A DNA stretch of 18,969 nt, taken from Propionibacterium sp. (GTDB lineage: Bacteria; Actinomycetota; Actinomycetes; Propionibacteriales; Propionibacteriaceae). Numbering within the stretch: the first letter of the stretch is position 1; each line of letters starts with the position of its first letter. Location of the stretch: NCBI GenBank assembly GCA_012837465.1, contig DURG01000245.1:1-18969 (forward strand). The letters run 5' to 3'. Below are positions 1 to 7,285 of the stretch, in pieces. The position numbers and the translations under genes are program-made. Below the pieces are notes generated by a model, which worked only from the letters and a program-made list of their open reading frames with translations, ran no database searches and had not been told where the DNA came from.

Positions 1-1
1 C

Positions 2-403
2 GCGCTGGATGGGGTCGACGGCGCGGTCGCCCGGCGTACCGACACGGTCACTGCCCGGGGCTCCCGCTGGGACATGGAGGTGGACTCGGCGGTGCTGCTC
101 GTGCTCAGCATCGCCCTGGTGCCGGTCGCACCTTGGGCACTGGGCATCGGGCTGGCGCGCTATCTGTTCTGGCTGGGCGGCCTGCTTCGGCCGGCGTGGC
201 TCAAGCCCCTGCCGTTCAGGCAATCCCGCCGGCTCATCGCGGCGTTCCAGGCAGTGGCGCTGGTGGGGGCGCTCGCTCCCTTCGTGCCCGTCTGGGGCGC
301 CCGTGCCCTCACCGCCGTGGCCCTGCTCCTCCTGGTCTTCTCCTTCGTCCGCGACATCCATTTCCTGGAACGTGGAGATTGTGCTACTGTATTAAGCACC
401 TAA
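2..403 (+). CDS. CDP-alcohol phosphatidyltransferase family protein (3' part only)
   Basis: This is the C-terminal 133 codons of a membrane enzyme that transfers a phosphoalcohol head group from a CDP-activated donor in phospholipid synthesis. The reading frame is open from base 2. Its first residues contain the complete family signature D-G-x2-A-R-x8-G-x3-D-x3-D: DG at residues 6-7, AR at 10-11, G20, D24 and D28. The last two aspartates are catalytic or metal-binding in this family. Hydrophobic segments follow at about residues 30-60, 75-95 and 98-115. The start codon and roughly the first third lie outside the window. The substrate alcohol cannot be told from this part. The final codons and the TAA stop lie inside the operator of the next gene, so the 3' end of this gene is also regulatory DNA. 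Confidence 0.85.
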   Translation, partial: ALDGVDGAVARRTDTVTARGSRWDMEVDSAVLLVLSIALVPVAPWALGIGLARYLFWLGGLLRPAWLKPLPFRQSRRLIAAFQAVALVGALAPFVPVWGARALTAVALLLLVFSFVRDIHFLERGDCATVLST

Positions 404-410
404 TACAGTA
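385..410. promoter_or_regulatory. Operator of the GntR/YtrA-type repressor, with overlapping promoter
   Basis: A perfect 10-bp inverted repeat, TACTGTATTA at 385-394 and TAATACAGTA at 401-410, is separated by AGCACC. It lies 18 bp upstream of the GntR start and is AT-rich in otherwise GC-rich DNA. Operators of YtrA-subfamily regulators commonly have this layout next to their own gene. A possible promoter overlaps it: TTGTGC at 379-384 and TAATAC at 401-406 with a 16-bp spacer. Binding would then block the promoter directly. The repeat is seen; the binding protein and promoter are inferred. Confidence 0.8.
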
Positions 411-428
411 ATACGTCAGGAGGTGGCT

Positions 429-797
429 GTGCAGTTCGATCCGAGCAGCCCGATCTGGCTCCAGCTCGTCGACGAGTTCACCCGTCGCATCGTGATCGGC
501 CAGTGGCCAGCGGGCGCCCGCATCGCAGGCGTTCGCGACCTCGCCACAGAGCTCAAGGTCAACCCCAACACCGTCCAACGCGCCCTCGCGGAGCTCGAAC
601 GGCTCGGGCTCTGCGCTTCAGAGCGCACTGCGGGGCGGTTCGTCACCACCGACACGGGTGTGATCGATGAGGCCCGAGCCGGCCTCGCCGTTGAGGCGGC
701 AGACGATTTCGCCCGCCGGGCCCAAGGGCTCGGCATGAGCCTCACCTCAGCACGCAACCTTCTGGGCCGACGTTGGTCGGCCACCACCGAGGAGTGA
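429..797 (+). CDS. GntR-family (YtrA subfamily) transcriptional repressor
   Basis: A 122-residue DNA-binding protein. Residues 5-72 form the GntR winged helix-turn-helix: PIWLQLVDEF near the start, GARIAGVRDLA around 29-39, the recognition region VNPNTVQRALAELERLGL at 44-61, and the wing ending at GRFV. Only about 50 residues follow, so there is no large ligand-binding domain; this short build is typical of YtrA-type regulators encoded with ABC transporters. I chose the GTG at 429 because AGGAGG at 418-423 lies 5 nt ahead of it; the in-frame GTG at 423 overlaps that ribosome-binding site. The gene stops 8 nt before the ABC ATPase and is surely co-transcribed with it. A perfect inverted repeat just upstream suggests autorepression. 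The inducing signal is unknown. Confidence 0.9.
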   Translation: MQFDPSSPIWLQLVDEFTRRIVIGQWPAGARIAGVRDLATELKVNPNTVQRALAELERLGLCASERTAGRFVTTDTGVIDEARAGLAVEAADDFARRAQGLGMSLTSARNLLGRRWSATTEE

Positions 798-805
798 GAA
801 GTTCC

Positions 806-1504
806 ATGACAGTTCATGCCATCGACATCAAGAACCTGACCAAGAAGTATGGGCAGCTCGCCGCGCTCAACGACCTCTCGCTTACGCTTCACGGCGGCCA
901 GATCGTCGGCCTGCTCGGCGAGAACGGCTGCGGCAAGACGACGCTGCTCAAGGTGCTGGGCGGAGCGCTCACCCAGTACGACGGCACGGTGCGCATCCAC
1001 GGCCTGCCGGTCGGCCCCGAATCCAAGGCGATCGTCAGCTTCCTGCCGGATGCCAGCTTCCTCGCCGAGCGCGACACCATCGAGGCCTGCATCGGCATCT
1101 ACCGGGACTTCTTCGCCGACTTCAACGAGGCCAAGTGCCGCAGCCTCCTCGAGTTCTTCAAGCTTGAGCCGGGCCGGCGCATCACCACCCTGTCCAAGGG
1201 CATGCGGGAGAAGGTGCAGATCGCCCTGGCCATGTCCCGCGACGCCAAGGTGTTCCTGCTCGACGAGCCGATCTCCGGGGTCGACCCCGCGGCCCGCGAC
1301 GTCCTGCTCGAAGCGATCGTCCGCGACCTGCCCGAGGACGCCCTCGTGCTGATCTCCACCCACCTCATCCACGATCTCGAGCCCGTGCTCGATTCGATCG
1401 CCTTCATGCGCCACGGGCAGATCCTGCTCACCGGCGAGGTCGACGACCTCCGCGCCGAGCGCAACCTGTCCATCGACCAGCTCTTCCGGGAGGTCTACCG
1501 ATGA
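806..1504 (+). CDS. ABC transporter ATP-binding protein
   Basis: A 232-residue cytoplasmic ATPase that powers the membrane protein encoded next. Walker A is GENGCGKTT (38-46), the signature is LSKGM (129-133), Walker B is VFLLDEP (149-155), and the switch histidine is His186 in STHLIHD. The usual Q-loop glutamine is not seen: the region reads SFLPDAS, with Asp82 where Gln is normal. From memory, YtrB-like ATPases often carry Asp or Glu there, so this is probably a subfamily trait and not a defect. The ATG at 806 is preferred over an in-frame start at 773 because the latter adds residues unlike any ABC N-terminus; GAGGAG lies at 789-794. The stop overlaps the permease start (ATGA). It probably exports a peptide, antibiotic or lipid; the substrate is not visible. 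Confidence 0.9.
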   Translation: MTVHAIDIKNLTKKYGQLAALNDLSLTLHGGQIVGLLGENGCGKTTLLKVLGGALTQYDGTVRIHGLPVGPESKAIVSFLPDASFLAERDTIEACIGIYRDFFADFNEAKCRSLLEFFKLEPGRRITTLSKGMREKVQIALAMSRDAKVFLLDEPISGVDPAARDVLLEAIVRDLPEDALVLISTHLIHDLEPVLDSIAFMRHGQILLTGEVDDLRAERNLSIDQLFREVYR

Positions 1505-2310
1505 TCGCCAACCTGTTCAAGCACGAGTTCCGCCGCACCCTGCCCGGGTTCGGGCTGATCGCAGCGGTGGGTGCCGCCGTCGTCGGGGGCTCCGTCCTCC
1601 TGACGGTGCTGCTCCCGGCTCCGCTCAACGCAATCTTCAGCATCCTCGGCATCGGTGGGGCGATCATCGTCCCGACGGCGGTGGTCATCTGGCTCGGCAT
1701 CCACTTCTACCGCTCGTCCTACTCCAAGACCGGCTATCTCACCCGGGCCCTCCCGGTGCGTGGCAGCACGATCTACTGGGTCAAGTTCGCCGTCGCCTAC
1801 GGGCTCAGCCTCCTGTCGCTCCTCGTGGGGGCAGCCCTGGCCTACCTGGCCGGCATCGGCTTCACGGTGGCCGGCGGGGGAACGGTCGCAGACCTCAACG
1901 CATACCTCGCCTCGGCCTGGGACTGGATCACCTCGGCGCCCGGCTGGGCGCTGGCGATGATCGCCATCGTGGTGCTCATGATGCCGGTGCAGTGGCTGGC
2001 TTCCTTCTACCTGGCCTCCACCGTGGGCAGCGAGGCGTGGAGCTCGAAGTTCGGGCTGGGCGGTCCCATCCTGGTGTGGTTCGCCTTCTACGTCGGCAGT
2101 CAGATGGTGGGTCTGCTGGCCGCACTCCTCCCCATCCAGGTGATGGTGGCCGACGGTGGGGTCGCCCTCGAGACCGGCTTCCGCAACATCTTCGCCATGA
2201 ACACCAACGACGTCATTCCGGTTGGAGTGTTCCTCGGCATCTTCGCCCTGGCCTTCGTGGCCATCGCGTGGGGCTCTGTGTCGTTCGACCGCAAGGTCGA
2301 GTTGCGCTGA
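1501..2310 (+). CDS. ABC transporter permease, six predicted membrane segments
   Basis: A 269-residue integral membrane protein translationally coupled to the ATPase by a 4-nt overlap. Hydrophobic segments lie at about residues 18-40, 44-68, 95-122, 148-172, 188-212 and 240-262. After the second segment, the stretch YLTRALPVRGSTIYWVKF (79-96) resembles the cytoplasmic coupling region of ABC-2 type permeases, where a leucine-proline pair and a later lysine recur. It has no solute-binding partner, which fits an exporter or a sensing/detoxification transporter rather than an importer. With the GntR gene it forms a three-gene unit like the ytr group induced by cell-wall antibiotics in Bacillus. 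That parallel rests on gene order and regulator type, not on substrate evidence. Confidence 0.8.
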   Translation: MIANLFKHEFRRTLPGFGLIAAVGAAVVGGSVLLTVLLPAPLNAIFSILGIGGAIIVPTAVVIWLGIHFYRSSYSKTGYLTRALPVRGSTIYWVKFAVAYGLSLLSLLVGAALAYLAGIGFTVAGGGTVADLNAYLASAWDWITSAPGWALAMIAIVVLMMPVQWLASFYLASTVGSEAWSSKFGLGGPILVWFAFYVGSQMVGLLAALLPIQVMVADGGVALETGFRNIFAMNTNDVIPVGVFLGIFALAFVAIAWGSVSFDRKVELR

Positions 2311-2324
2311 TAGCCTCACCAGCC

Positions 2325-3167
2325 GTGGACCGCTACTCAAGAGATGTGCTCGCCCCCGGCTGGCAGAAGGCGCACCTGAAGAAGACCCGCGACGTGGCCG
2401 TCGAACTCGACCAGGTGGTCGAGTTCGACGACTTCTGTGGCGCCGTCGTCGGCTGGGAGAACGGCCTGGTCGTGTTGGAGGACCGCCACGGCAAGCGCCG
2501 CTCGGCGCCCTTCGGGCCCGGCTTCCTCCTCGAGGGCGAGCCCGTCGCGCTGCGTGCCCCGCTGAGGGGTGGCCCGGTCAAGCCGAAGTACACGGCCTCG
2601 GGCTCGCGCGTCGGTGACGAGCCAGCGAAGGCCAAGGTCGCCCTGCCCAGCCGCATCTTCGTCGAGGGTCGCCATGACGCAGAGCTCATCGAGAAGGTCT
2701 GGGGCGACGACCTGCGCCACGTCGGCGTGGTCGTCGAATACCTCGGCGGCATCGACGACCTGCCCCGCATCGTGGCCGAGTTCGGTCCCGAACCAGGCCG
2801 ACGCCTGGGCGTGCTGGTGGACCACCTGGTGCCCGGCTCCAAGGAATCACGCATCGCCGAAGAGGTCTACCGCGCCGGCTTCCGCGACACCGTGCTCATC
2901 GAGGGACACGAGTTCATCGACATCTGGCAGGCCGTGCGCCCCGCCCGCATCGGCCGCAAGGCGTGGCCGACGGTGCCGCGCGACGTGGACTTCAAGCTGG
3001 GCACTCTCAAGGCGCTGAACCTGCCCCACGCTGATCAGGCCGACATCGCCCGAGGCTGGCAGGCCATCCTCAAGCGGGTCGAGAGCTGGCGCGACCTCGA
3101 GCCCCAGCTCAACACCAAGGTGGAGACGCTCATCGACTTCGTCACCCAAGACCACGTCGAGGGCTGA
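2325..3167 (+). CDS. DUF3097 family protein with Toprim-like motifs
   Basis: A 280-residue soluble protein that I recognise as the actinobacterial DUF3097 family; its function is not established to my knowledge. The N-terminus (about 1-100) has a small-barrel look (VVEFDDFCGAVVGWENGLVVLEDRHG). The centre resembles a Toprim fold: IFVEGRHDAELIEKV (111-125) matches the glutamate motif of Toprim nucleases such as RNase M5. LGVLVDHLVPGSKESRIAEE (161-180) sits where the D-x-D motif belongs, but only the first aspartate (Asp166) remains. A role in nucleic-acid handling is inference. The GTG at 2325 begins the recognisable MDRYSRDVL sequence; longer in-frame extension overlaps the permease. TAGCCT at 2311-2316, 8 nt before the start, could be a -10 box giving a leaderless mRNA. 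It follows the permease by 14 nt. Confidence 0.8.
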   Translation: MDRYSRDVLAPGWQKAHLKKTRDVAVELDQVVEFDDFCGAVVGWENGLVVLEDRHGKRRSAPFGPGFLLEGEPVALRAPLRGGPVKPKYTASGSRVGDEPAKAKVALPSRIFVEGRHDAELIEKVWGDDLRHVGVVVEYLGGIDDLPRIVAEFGPEPGRRLGVLVDHLVPGSKESRIAEEVYRAGFRDTVLIEGHEFIDIWQAVRPARIGRKAWPTVPRDVDFKLGTLKALNLPHADQADIARGWQAILKRVESWRDLEPQLNTKVETLIDFVTQDHVEG

Positions 3168-3208
3168 GCGCGCACGCCCGTCGGTTGATCCAAGCTAGGG
3201 TTGCTGCC

Positions 3209-3982
3209 ATGGACACCGACGGGATTCTCGGCCTGCTGAAGGAAACGGCCGTGGAGATCATCACCCCACGGTTCAGGCAGCTCTCCGACCACCAGATCAC
3301 CGAGAAGACCCCCGGCGACCTCGTGACGATCGCGGACCAGGAATCCGAGGCGTACCTGACGGCCAGGCTCCGGGATGCGTTCCCCGGTTCCGTGGTCGTG
3401 GGCGAGGAGGCGATCTTCGCGGATCCCACGCTGGCCAGGGGGCTCGCCAACGCTGACCACGCCTTCATCATCGACCCCATCGACGGCACCCGGAACTTCG
3501 TCCACGGCAAGGACGAGCACGGCGTCATCCTCGCCGAGACCCGCGGGGGCGTCACCACGCGCGGCTGGATCTGGCAGCCGCAGACGGACCGCGCCTACGT
3601 CGCCGAACGCGGCGCCGGCGTCGAGCTCAACGGTGCGCCCATCGTCAAGGAGCGGCACAAGCGTCTGCCGCTGGGCGCCTCCTCGCGGAAGAAGCTGCTC
3701 GGCTACGACGGCGCCGGCCGGCTGAGCCCGGTGGTGCGCAGCCACTTCGCGTGCTGCTTCGACTACCCGGCCGTCCTGCACGGCGAACTCGACTTCATGT
3801 GGTACTCCAGCCTCCACCCCTGGGACCATCTCGCAGGCTCCCTGATGGTCGTCGAGAACGGTGGCATCAGCCGCACCATGGATGGCCTCGACTACAGCAT
3901 CCTCACCCGCGCCCGCGGCCTCCTCGTGGCCGGCGACACCGTGAGCTGGATGGCCGCCCAGCAGAACTGGCCCATCAACTGA
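3209..3982 (+). CDS. Inositol monophosphatase-family phosphatase (histidinol-phosphatase-like)
   Basis: A 257-residue Mg2+-dependent sugar or polyol phosphatase. Metal-binding motifs are in family order: TIADQESE (40-47), GEEAIF (65-70), DPIDGTRNF (89-97), and HPWDHLAG (203-210) with the late WD aspartate Asp206. Length fits the family. In actinobacteria such proteins are often annotated as HisN-type histidinol phosphatases or inositol monophosphatases, and motifs alone cannot separate these. The ATG at 3209 is preferred over an upstream in-frame start. TAGGGT at 3196-3201 lies 7 nt ahead, as in leaderless actinobacterial promoters, though AGGG could instead be a weak ribosome-binding site. 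The stop overlaps the LacI start by one base (TGATG), so the phosphatase and the sugar regulator share a transcript. A role with sugar phosphates is possible but unproven. Confidence 0.85.
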   Translation: MDTDGILGLLKETAVEIITPRFRQLSDHQITEKTPGDLVTIADQESEAYLTARLRDAFPGSVVVGEEAIFADPTLARGLANADHAFIIDPIDGTRNFVHGKDEHGVILAETRGGVTTRGWIWQPQTDRAYVAERGAGVELNGAPIVKERHKRLPLGASSRKKLLGYDGAGRLSPVVRSHFACCFDYPAVLHGELDFMWYSSLHPWDHLAGSLMVVENGGISRTMDGLDYSILTRARGLLVAGDTVSWMAAQQNWPIN

Positions 3983-4974
3983 TGCCCCGCGCTGGCGCCA
4001 AGCCCTCCATCCGGGATGTCGCGGCCCTCGCCGGCGTCTCGTACCAGACCGTCTCCAGGGTTCTCAACGAACCCGGCCGCGTTCGGCCGGCCACCGCCGA
4101 GCGGGTGCACGAGGCCATCCGCACCCTCCGCTACCGCCCCAGCGGGGCTGCGCGTTCCCTGGCCAGGAATCGCACCAACACCGTTGGCGTCATCGCCGTG
4201 CACGGCGGCCTCTTCGGCCCCTCCCGCATGACGCTGGCGATCAACGAGGGCGCACGCGAGCGCGGCTATTCCAGCGTGGTCGTGACAGTCCGGGACGACA
4301 CCCCCGACAGCCTTCGGGCAGCGCGCGAGCAACTGCTCACCATGGGCGTCGACGCCGTGGTCCTCATCGCCTGGTCCGAGCCCCTGCTTGACCTCACCCA
4401 GCGTTTCGCGCGCGACCTGCCGACCTGCGTCATCACGGAGGGGGCCGTCCCCGACGGCGTGGCCCGGGCCACCGGAAACCACCGCCTCGGCGGCGAGATC
4501 GCGACCGGGGCGCTGCTCGAGCGGGGGCGGCGACGCATCGGCCACCTTGCTGGGCCCCCGGACTGGCTCGAGGCCCGTGCCCGAGAGGACGGCTGGCGCG
4601 AGGTGGCGGGCGATGCCGCCGGCCCCGTCGCAGGTGGGGAGTGGAGCCCCGCCAGCGGGTACGCGGGGGTCGACGCACTGCTCGCCGTGGCGCCGGACCT
4701 CGACGCCATCTTCGCCGCCAACGACGGGGTGGCCATCGGTGCGCTGCGCCGGCTGTGGGAGTTGGGCAAGGCCATCCCCGGCGACGTGGCCCTCATCGGC
4801 TATGACGACATTGAGGTGGACCGGTACCTGGGCGTCCCCCTCGCCTCGATCCGCCAGCCCTTTGCCGAGGTGGGGGCGGCCGCCGTCGACCTCGTCTTCG
4901 ACCTCATGGCCGGCGGTCAACCGGGGGAGCGGGCACTCGATCCGATCCTCGTGCCCCGCGAATCCCTCGGTTGA
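3982..4974 (+). CDS. LacI-family transcriptional regulator, probable L-arabinose (AraR-type) repressor
   Basis: A 330-residue regulator. The N-terminal HTH is SIRDVAALAGVSYQTVSRVL (9-28), followed by YRPSGAARSLARNRT (51-65), the hinge helix with the intercalating leucine (Leu60). The rest is a periplasmic-binding-protein-like effector domain, including IFAANDGVAIGAL (243-255) and VALIGYDDIEVDRYLGVPLASIRQP. It starts on the ATG that overlaps the phosphatase stop, so translation is probably coupled. Seventy bases after its stop come a promoter with a perfect palindrome and then araD-araA, so L-arabinose or a derivative is the likely effector. LacI-type AraR proteins control arabinose genes in other actinobacteria such as Corynebacterium. 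The effector is inferred from neighbours only. Confidence 0.9.
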   Translation: MPRAGAKPSIRDVAALAGVSYQTVSRVLNEPGRVRPATAERVHEAIRTLRYRPSGAARSLARNRTNTVGVIAVHGGLFGPSRMTLAINEGARERGYSSVVVTVRDDTPDSLRAAREQLLTMGVDAVVLIAWSEPLLDLTQRFARDLPTCVITEGAVPDGVARATGNHRLGGEIATGALLERGRRRIGHLAGPPDWLEARAREDGWREVAGDAAGPVAGGEWSPASGYAGVDALLAVAPDLDAIFAANDGVAIGALRRLWELGKAIPGDVALIGYDDIEVDRYLGVPLASIRQPFAEVGAAAVDLVFDLMAGGQPGERALDPILVPRESLG

Positions 4975-4986
4975 GACCACCCACCC

Positions 4987-5015
4987 TTGACCCGGAATCG
5001 TGGCGGCAATAGACT
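4987..5015 (+). promoter_or_regulatory. araDA promoter (-35 and -10)
   Basis: TTGACC at 4987-4992 and TAGACT at 5010-5015 are separated by exactly 17 bp, close to the consensus for the main actinobacterial sigma factor. Transcription would begin near 5022, inside the palindrome at 5018-5031. This is the best-formed promoter in the window. Confidence 0.8.
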
Positions 5016-5017
5016 GA

Positions 5018-5031
5018 TGTGACCGGTCACA
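5018..5031. promoter_or_regulatory. LacI-family operator controlling araDA
   Basis: TGTGACCGGTCACA is a perfect 14-bp palindrome with the central CG step typical of LacI/GalR operators. It sits 2 bp after the -10 box and covers the expected transcription start, so a bound repressor would block initiation. The LacI-type gene ending at 4974 is the obvious candidate to bind it. The palindrome and its position are seen; the pairing with that protein is inferred. Confidence 0.85.
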
Positions 5032-5044
5032 CAAAGGAGTTGCG

Positions 5045-5764
5045 ATGAGACTGGCAGATTTCCCTGAGACGCTGCAGGCTGAGGTGCAGAGGACGCGGGA
5101 GGTCGTCGCACGGCTGCACGCGGAGTTGCCCCGGTGGGAACTGGTGGTGTGGACCGCGGGCAACGTGAGCCAACGGATCCGCTGCGCCGACGAGCTCGGC
5201 CAGGACCTGTTCGTCATCAAGCCCTCCGGAGTCTCGTACGACGAGCTCACGCCGGAATCGATGGTCGTGTGCACCCTCGACGGCGCCAAGATCGACGACG
5301 GCACGCCGGGCCACCTCCAGCCCTCCAGCGACACTGCCGCGCACGCCTACGTCTACGAGCACATGGACGAGGTGGGTGGCGTCGTCCACACGCACTCCAC
5401 CTACGCGACTGCCTGGGCCGCCCGCGGCGAGGAGATCCCCTGCGTGCTCACGATGATGGGCGACGAGTTCGGTGGCTCCATCCCCGTCGGCCCGTTCGCG
5501 CTCATTGGCGACGACTCGATCGGCCGCGGCATCGTGGAGACCTTGCGTGACTCCAAGAGCCCCGCCGTGCTTATGCAGAACCACGGCCCCTTCACCATCG
5601 GCAAGGACGCCCGCGCCGCGGTCAAGGCAGCCGTCATGTGCGAAGAGGTCGCCCGCACGGTGCACATCTCCCGGCAACTGGGCGAGCCCATCGCCATCCC
5701 ACAGCACCTGGTCGATTCGCTCTTCGACCGCTACCAGAACGTCTACGGACAACCCAGGAAGTAG
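5045..5764 (+). CDS. araD: L-ribulose-5-phosphate 4-epimerase
   Basis: A 239-residue zinc enzyme that converts L-ribulose 5-phosphate to D-xylulose 5-phosphate, the step that feeds arabinose carbon into the pentose phosphate pathway. It belongs to the class II aldolase/epimerase fold. Phosphate- and substrate-binding motifs are GNVS (39-42), KPSG (59-62) and SSD (94-96). Zinc ligands are His115 and His117 in VVHTHSTYA and His180 in QNHGP; Asp96 corresponds to the catalytic aspartate of the E. coli enzyme. AAAGGAG at 5033-5039 lies 5 nt ahead of the ATG, a strong ribosome-binding site. araA follows after 9 nt in the same operon. Expression should depend on the palindrome just upstream. SgbE/UlaF-type epimerases are close relatives, but the neighbour araA settles the assignment. 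Confidence 0.95.
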   Translation: MRLADFPETLQAEVQRTREVVARLHAELPRWELVVWTAGNVSQRIRCADELGQDLFVIKPSGVSYDELTPESMVVCTLDGAKIDDGTPGHLQPSSDTAAHAYVYEHMDEVGGVVHTHSTYATAWAARGEEIPCVLTMMGDEFGGSIPVGPFALIGDDSIGRGIVETLRDSKSPAVLMQNHGPFTIGKDARAAVKAAVMCEEVARTVHISRQLGEPIAIPQHLVDSLFDRYQNVYGQPRK

Positions 5765-5773
5765 GAACCACCC

Positions 5774-7285
5774 ATGGAATCGCCCTTCGCCGGCCGCAAG
5801 GCCTGGTTCTTCACCGGCTCTCAGGACCTCTACGGCCCCGAGGTGCTCGAACAGGTCGAGCAACAGTCCAAGCAGGTCGTGGCAGACCTCAACGCCTCCG
5901 ACGAGCTGCCGTTCGAGGTCGAGTGGCAGCCCGTGCTCAAGGACCGCGACGCCATCCGCCGTGCCATGCTCGACGCCAACTCCGATGAATCGGTGGTGGG
6001 GGTCATCACCTGGATGCACACCTTCAGCCCTGCCAAGATGTGGATCCTGGGCCTCGACGCGCTGGCCAAGCCCATGCTGCACCTCCACACGCAGGCCAAC
6101 GAGGCCTTGCCGTGGGACACCATCGACATGGACTTCATGAACCTCAACCAGGCCGCGCACGGCGACCGCGAGTTCGGCTACATCGTCAGCCGCCTTGGCA
6201 AGCAGCGCAAGGTGGTCGTCGGCCATGCCACGCACGACGACGTGCGCCACAAGGTTGCCGTGTGGGCGCGCGCGGCCACGGGCTGGGCCGAACTGCGCGA
6301 CCTTCGGCTGACCCGCTTCGGCGACAACATGCGGGGCGTCGCCGTCACCGAGGGAGACAAGACCGAGGCCGAACACAAGCTCGGCGTCAGCGTCAACACG
6401 TGGGGCGTCAACGAACTGGTGGCCGCGGTGAACGCCGTCGAGGACTCCGCCGTCGACGACCTGGTGGCCACCTACGAGGAGCGCTACGACGTGGCACCTG
6501 AACTCCGCCGCGACGGCGAGCGCCACGAGTCGCTGCGCTACGGCGCCCGGCAGGAACTGGCGCTACGGGCCTTCCTCGAGGAGACCGGCGCCAAGGCCTT
6601 CACGACCACGTTCGAGGACCTCGGCGGGCTCAAGCAACTGCCCGGCCTCGCCGTGCAGCGCCTCATGGCCGACGGCCACGGCTTCGGCGCCGAGGGCGAC
6701 TGGAAGACCGCGATCCTCGTACGGCTCGCCAAGGTGATGGGCCACGGCCTGCCCGGCGGCGCCTCGCTGATGGAGGACTACACCTACGAACTGACCCCGG
6801 GCAAGCAGAAGATCCTCGGCGCCCACATGCTCGAGATCTGCCCGAGCCTCACCACGAGCAAGCCGAAGCTGGAGATCCATCCGCTCGGGATCGGGGACCG
6901 CGAGGACCCGGTGCGCCTGGTGTTCGACACCGATCCGGGCGAGGCCGTCGTCGTGGCCCTCTCGGACTTGCGGGACCGGTTCCGGCTCACCGCCAACGTC
7001 GTCGACGTCGTGGCCCCGGATGCGCCGCTGCCGAAGCTCCCCGTGGCGCGCGCAGTCTGGGAGCCGAGGCCTGACCTCGCCACCTCGGCCGAGTGCTGGA
7101 TCACTGCGGGCGCGGCCCACCACACGGTGATGTCGACCGCGGTCGGGCTCGAATGCTTCGAGGATTTCGCGGACCTGGCCGACATCGAGTTGGCCGTCAT
7201 CGACGAGCACACCACCACCCGCGCGTTCGCGCAGGAACTGCGCTACGTCGCTGCGGTGCGCAAGTTCACCGAGGGCCTGCGCTAG
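5774..7285 (+). CDS. araA: L-arabinose isomerase
   Basis: A 503-residue cytoplasmic Mn2+ enzyme that interconverts L-arabinose and L-ribulose. Its four metal/catalytic residues can be placed against the E. coli enzyme: Glu307 in GFGAEGDWK, Glu334 in SLMEDYTYE, His351 in GAHMLEICP and His450 in GAAHHTVMS (E. coli E306, E333, H350, H450). The length is the family norm, and the N-terminus FFTGSQDLYG is characteristic. AGGA at 5763-5766 precedes the ATG by 7 nt. It is the last gene of the araDA operon: the kinase araB, needed between the AraA and AraD reactions, is not in this window. Its stop overlaps the stop of a minus-strand gene, and a strong hairpin begins 15 nt after it. Confidence 0.97.
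   Translation: MESPFAGRKAWFFTGSQDLYGPEVLEQVEQQSKQVVADLNASDELPFEVEWQPVLKDRDAIRRAMLDANSDESVVGVITWMHTFSPAKMWILGLDALAKPMLHLHTQANEALPWDTIDMDFMNLNQAAHGDREFGYIVSRLGKQRKVVVGHATHDDVRHKVAVWARAATGWAELRDLRLTRFGDNMRGVAVTEGDKTEAEHKLGVSVNTWGVNELVAAVNAVEDSAVDDLVATYEERYDVAPELRRDGERHESLRYGARQELALRAFLEETGAKAFTTTFEDLGGLKQLPGLAVQRLMADGHGFGAEGDWKTAILVRLAKVMGHGLPGGASLMEDYTYELTPGKQKILGAHMLEICPSLTTSKPKLEIHPLGIGDREDPVRLVFDTDPGEAVVVALSDLRDRFRLTANVVDVVAPDAPLPKLPVARAVWEPRPDLATSAECWITAGAAHHTVMSTAVGLECFEDFADLADIELAVIDEHTTTRAFAQELRYVAAVRKFTEGLR

Noticed and set aside
423..428. Earlier GTG start for the GntR regulator at 423
   Set aside because: It overlaps the AGGAGG ribosome-binding site that serves the GTG at 429.
1992..2324. 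Long in-frame N-terminal extension of the DUF3097 frame
   Set aside because: It overlaps the ABC permease gene in another frame and has arginine/glycine-rich shadow composition; family similarity begins at MDRYSRDVL.
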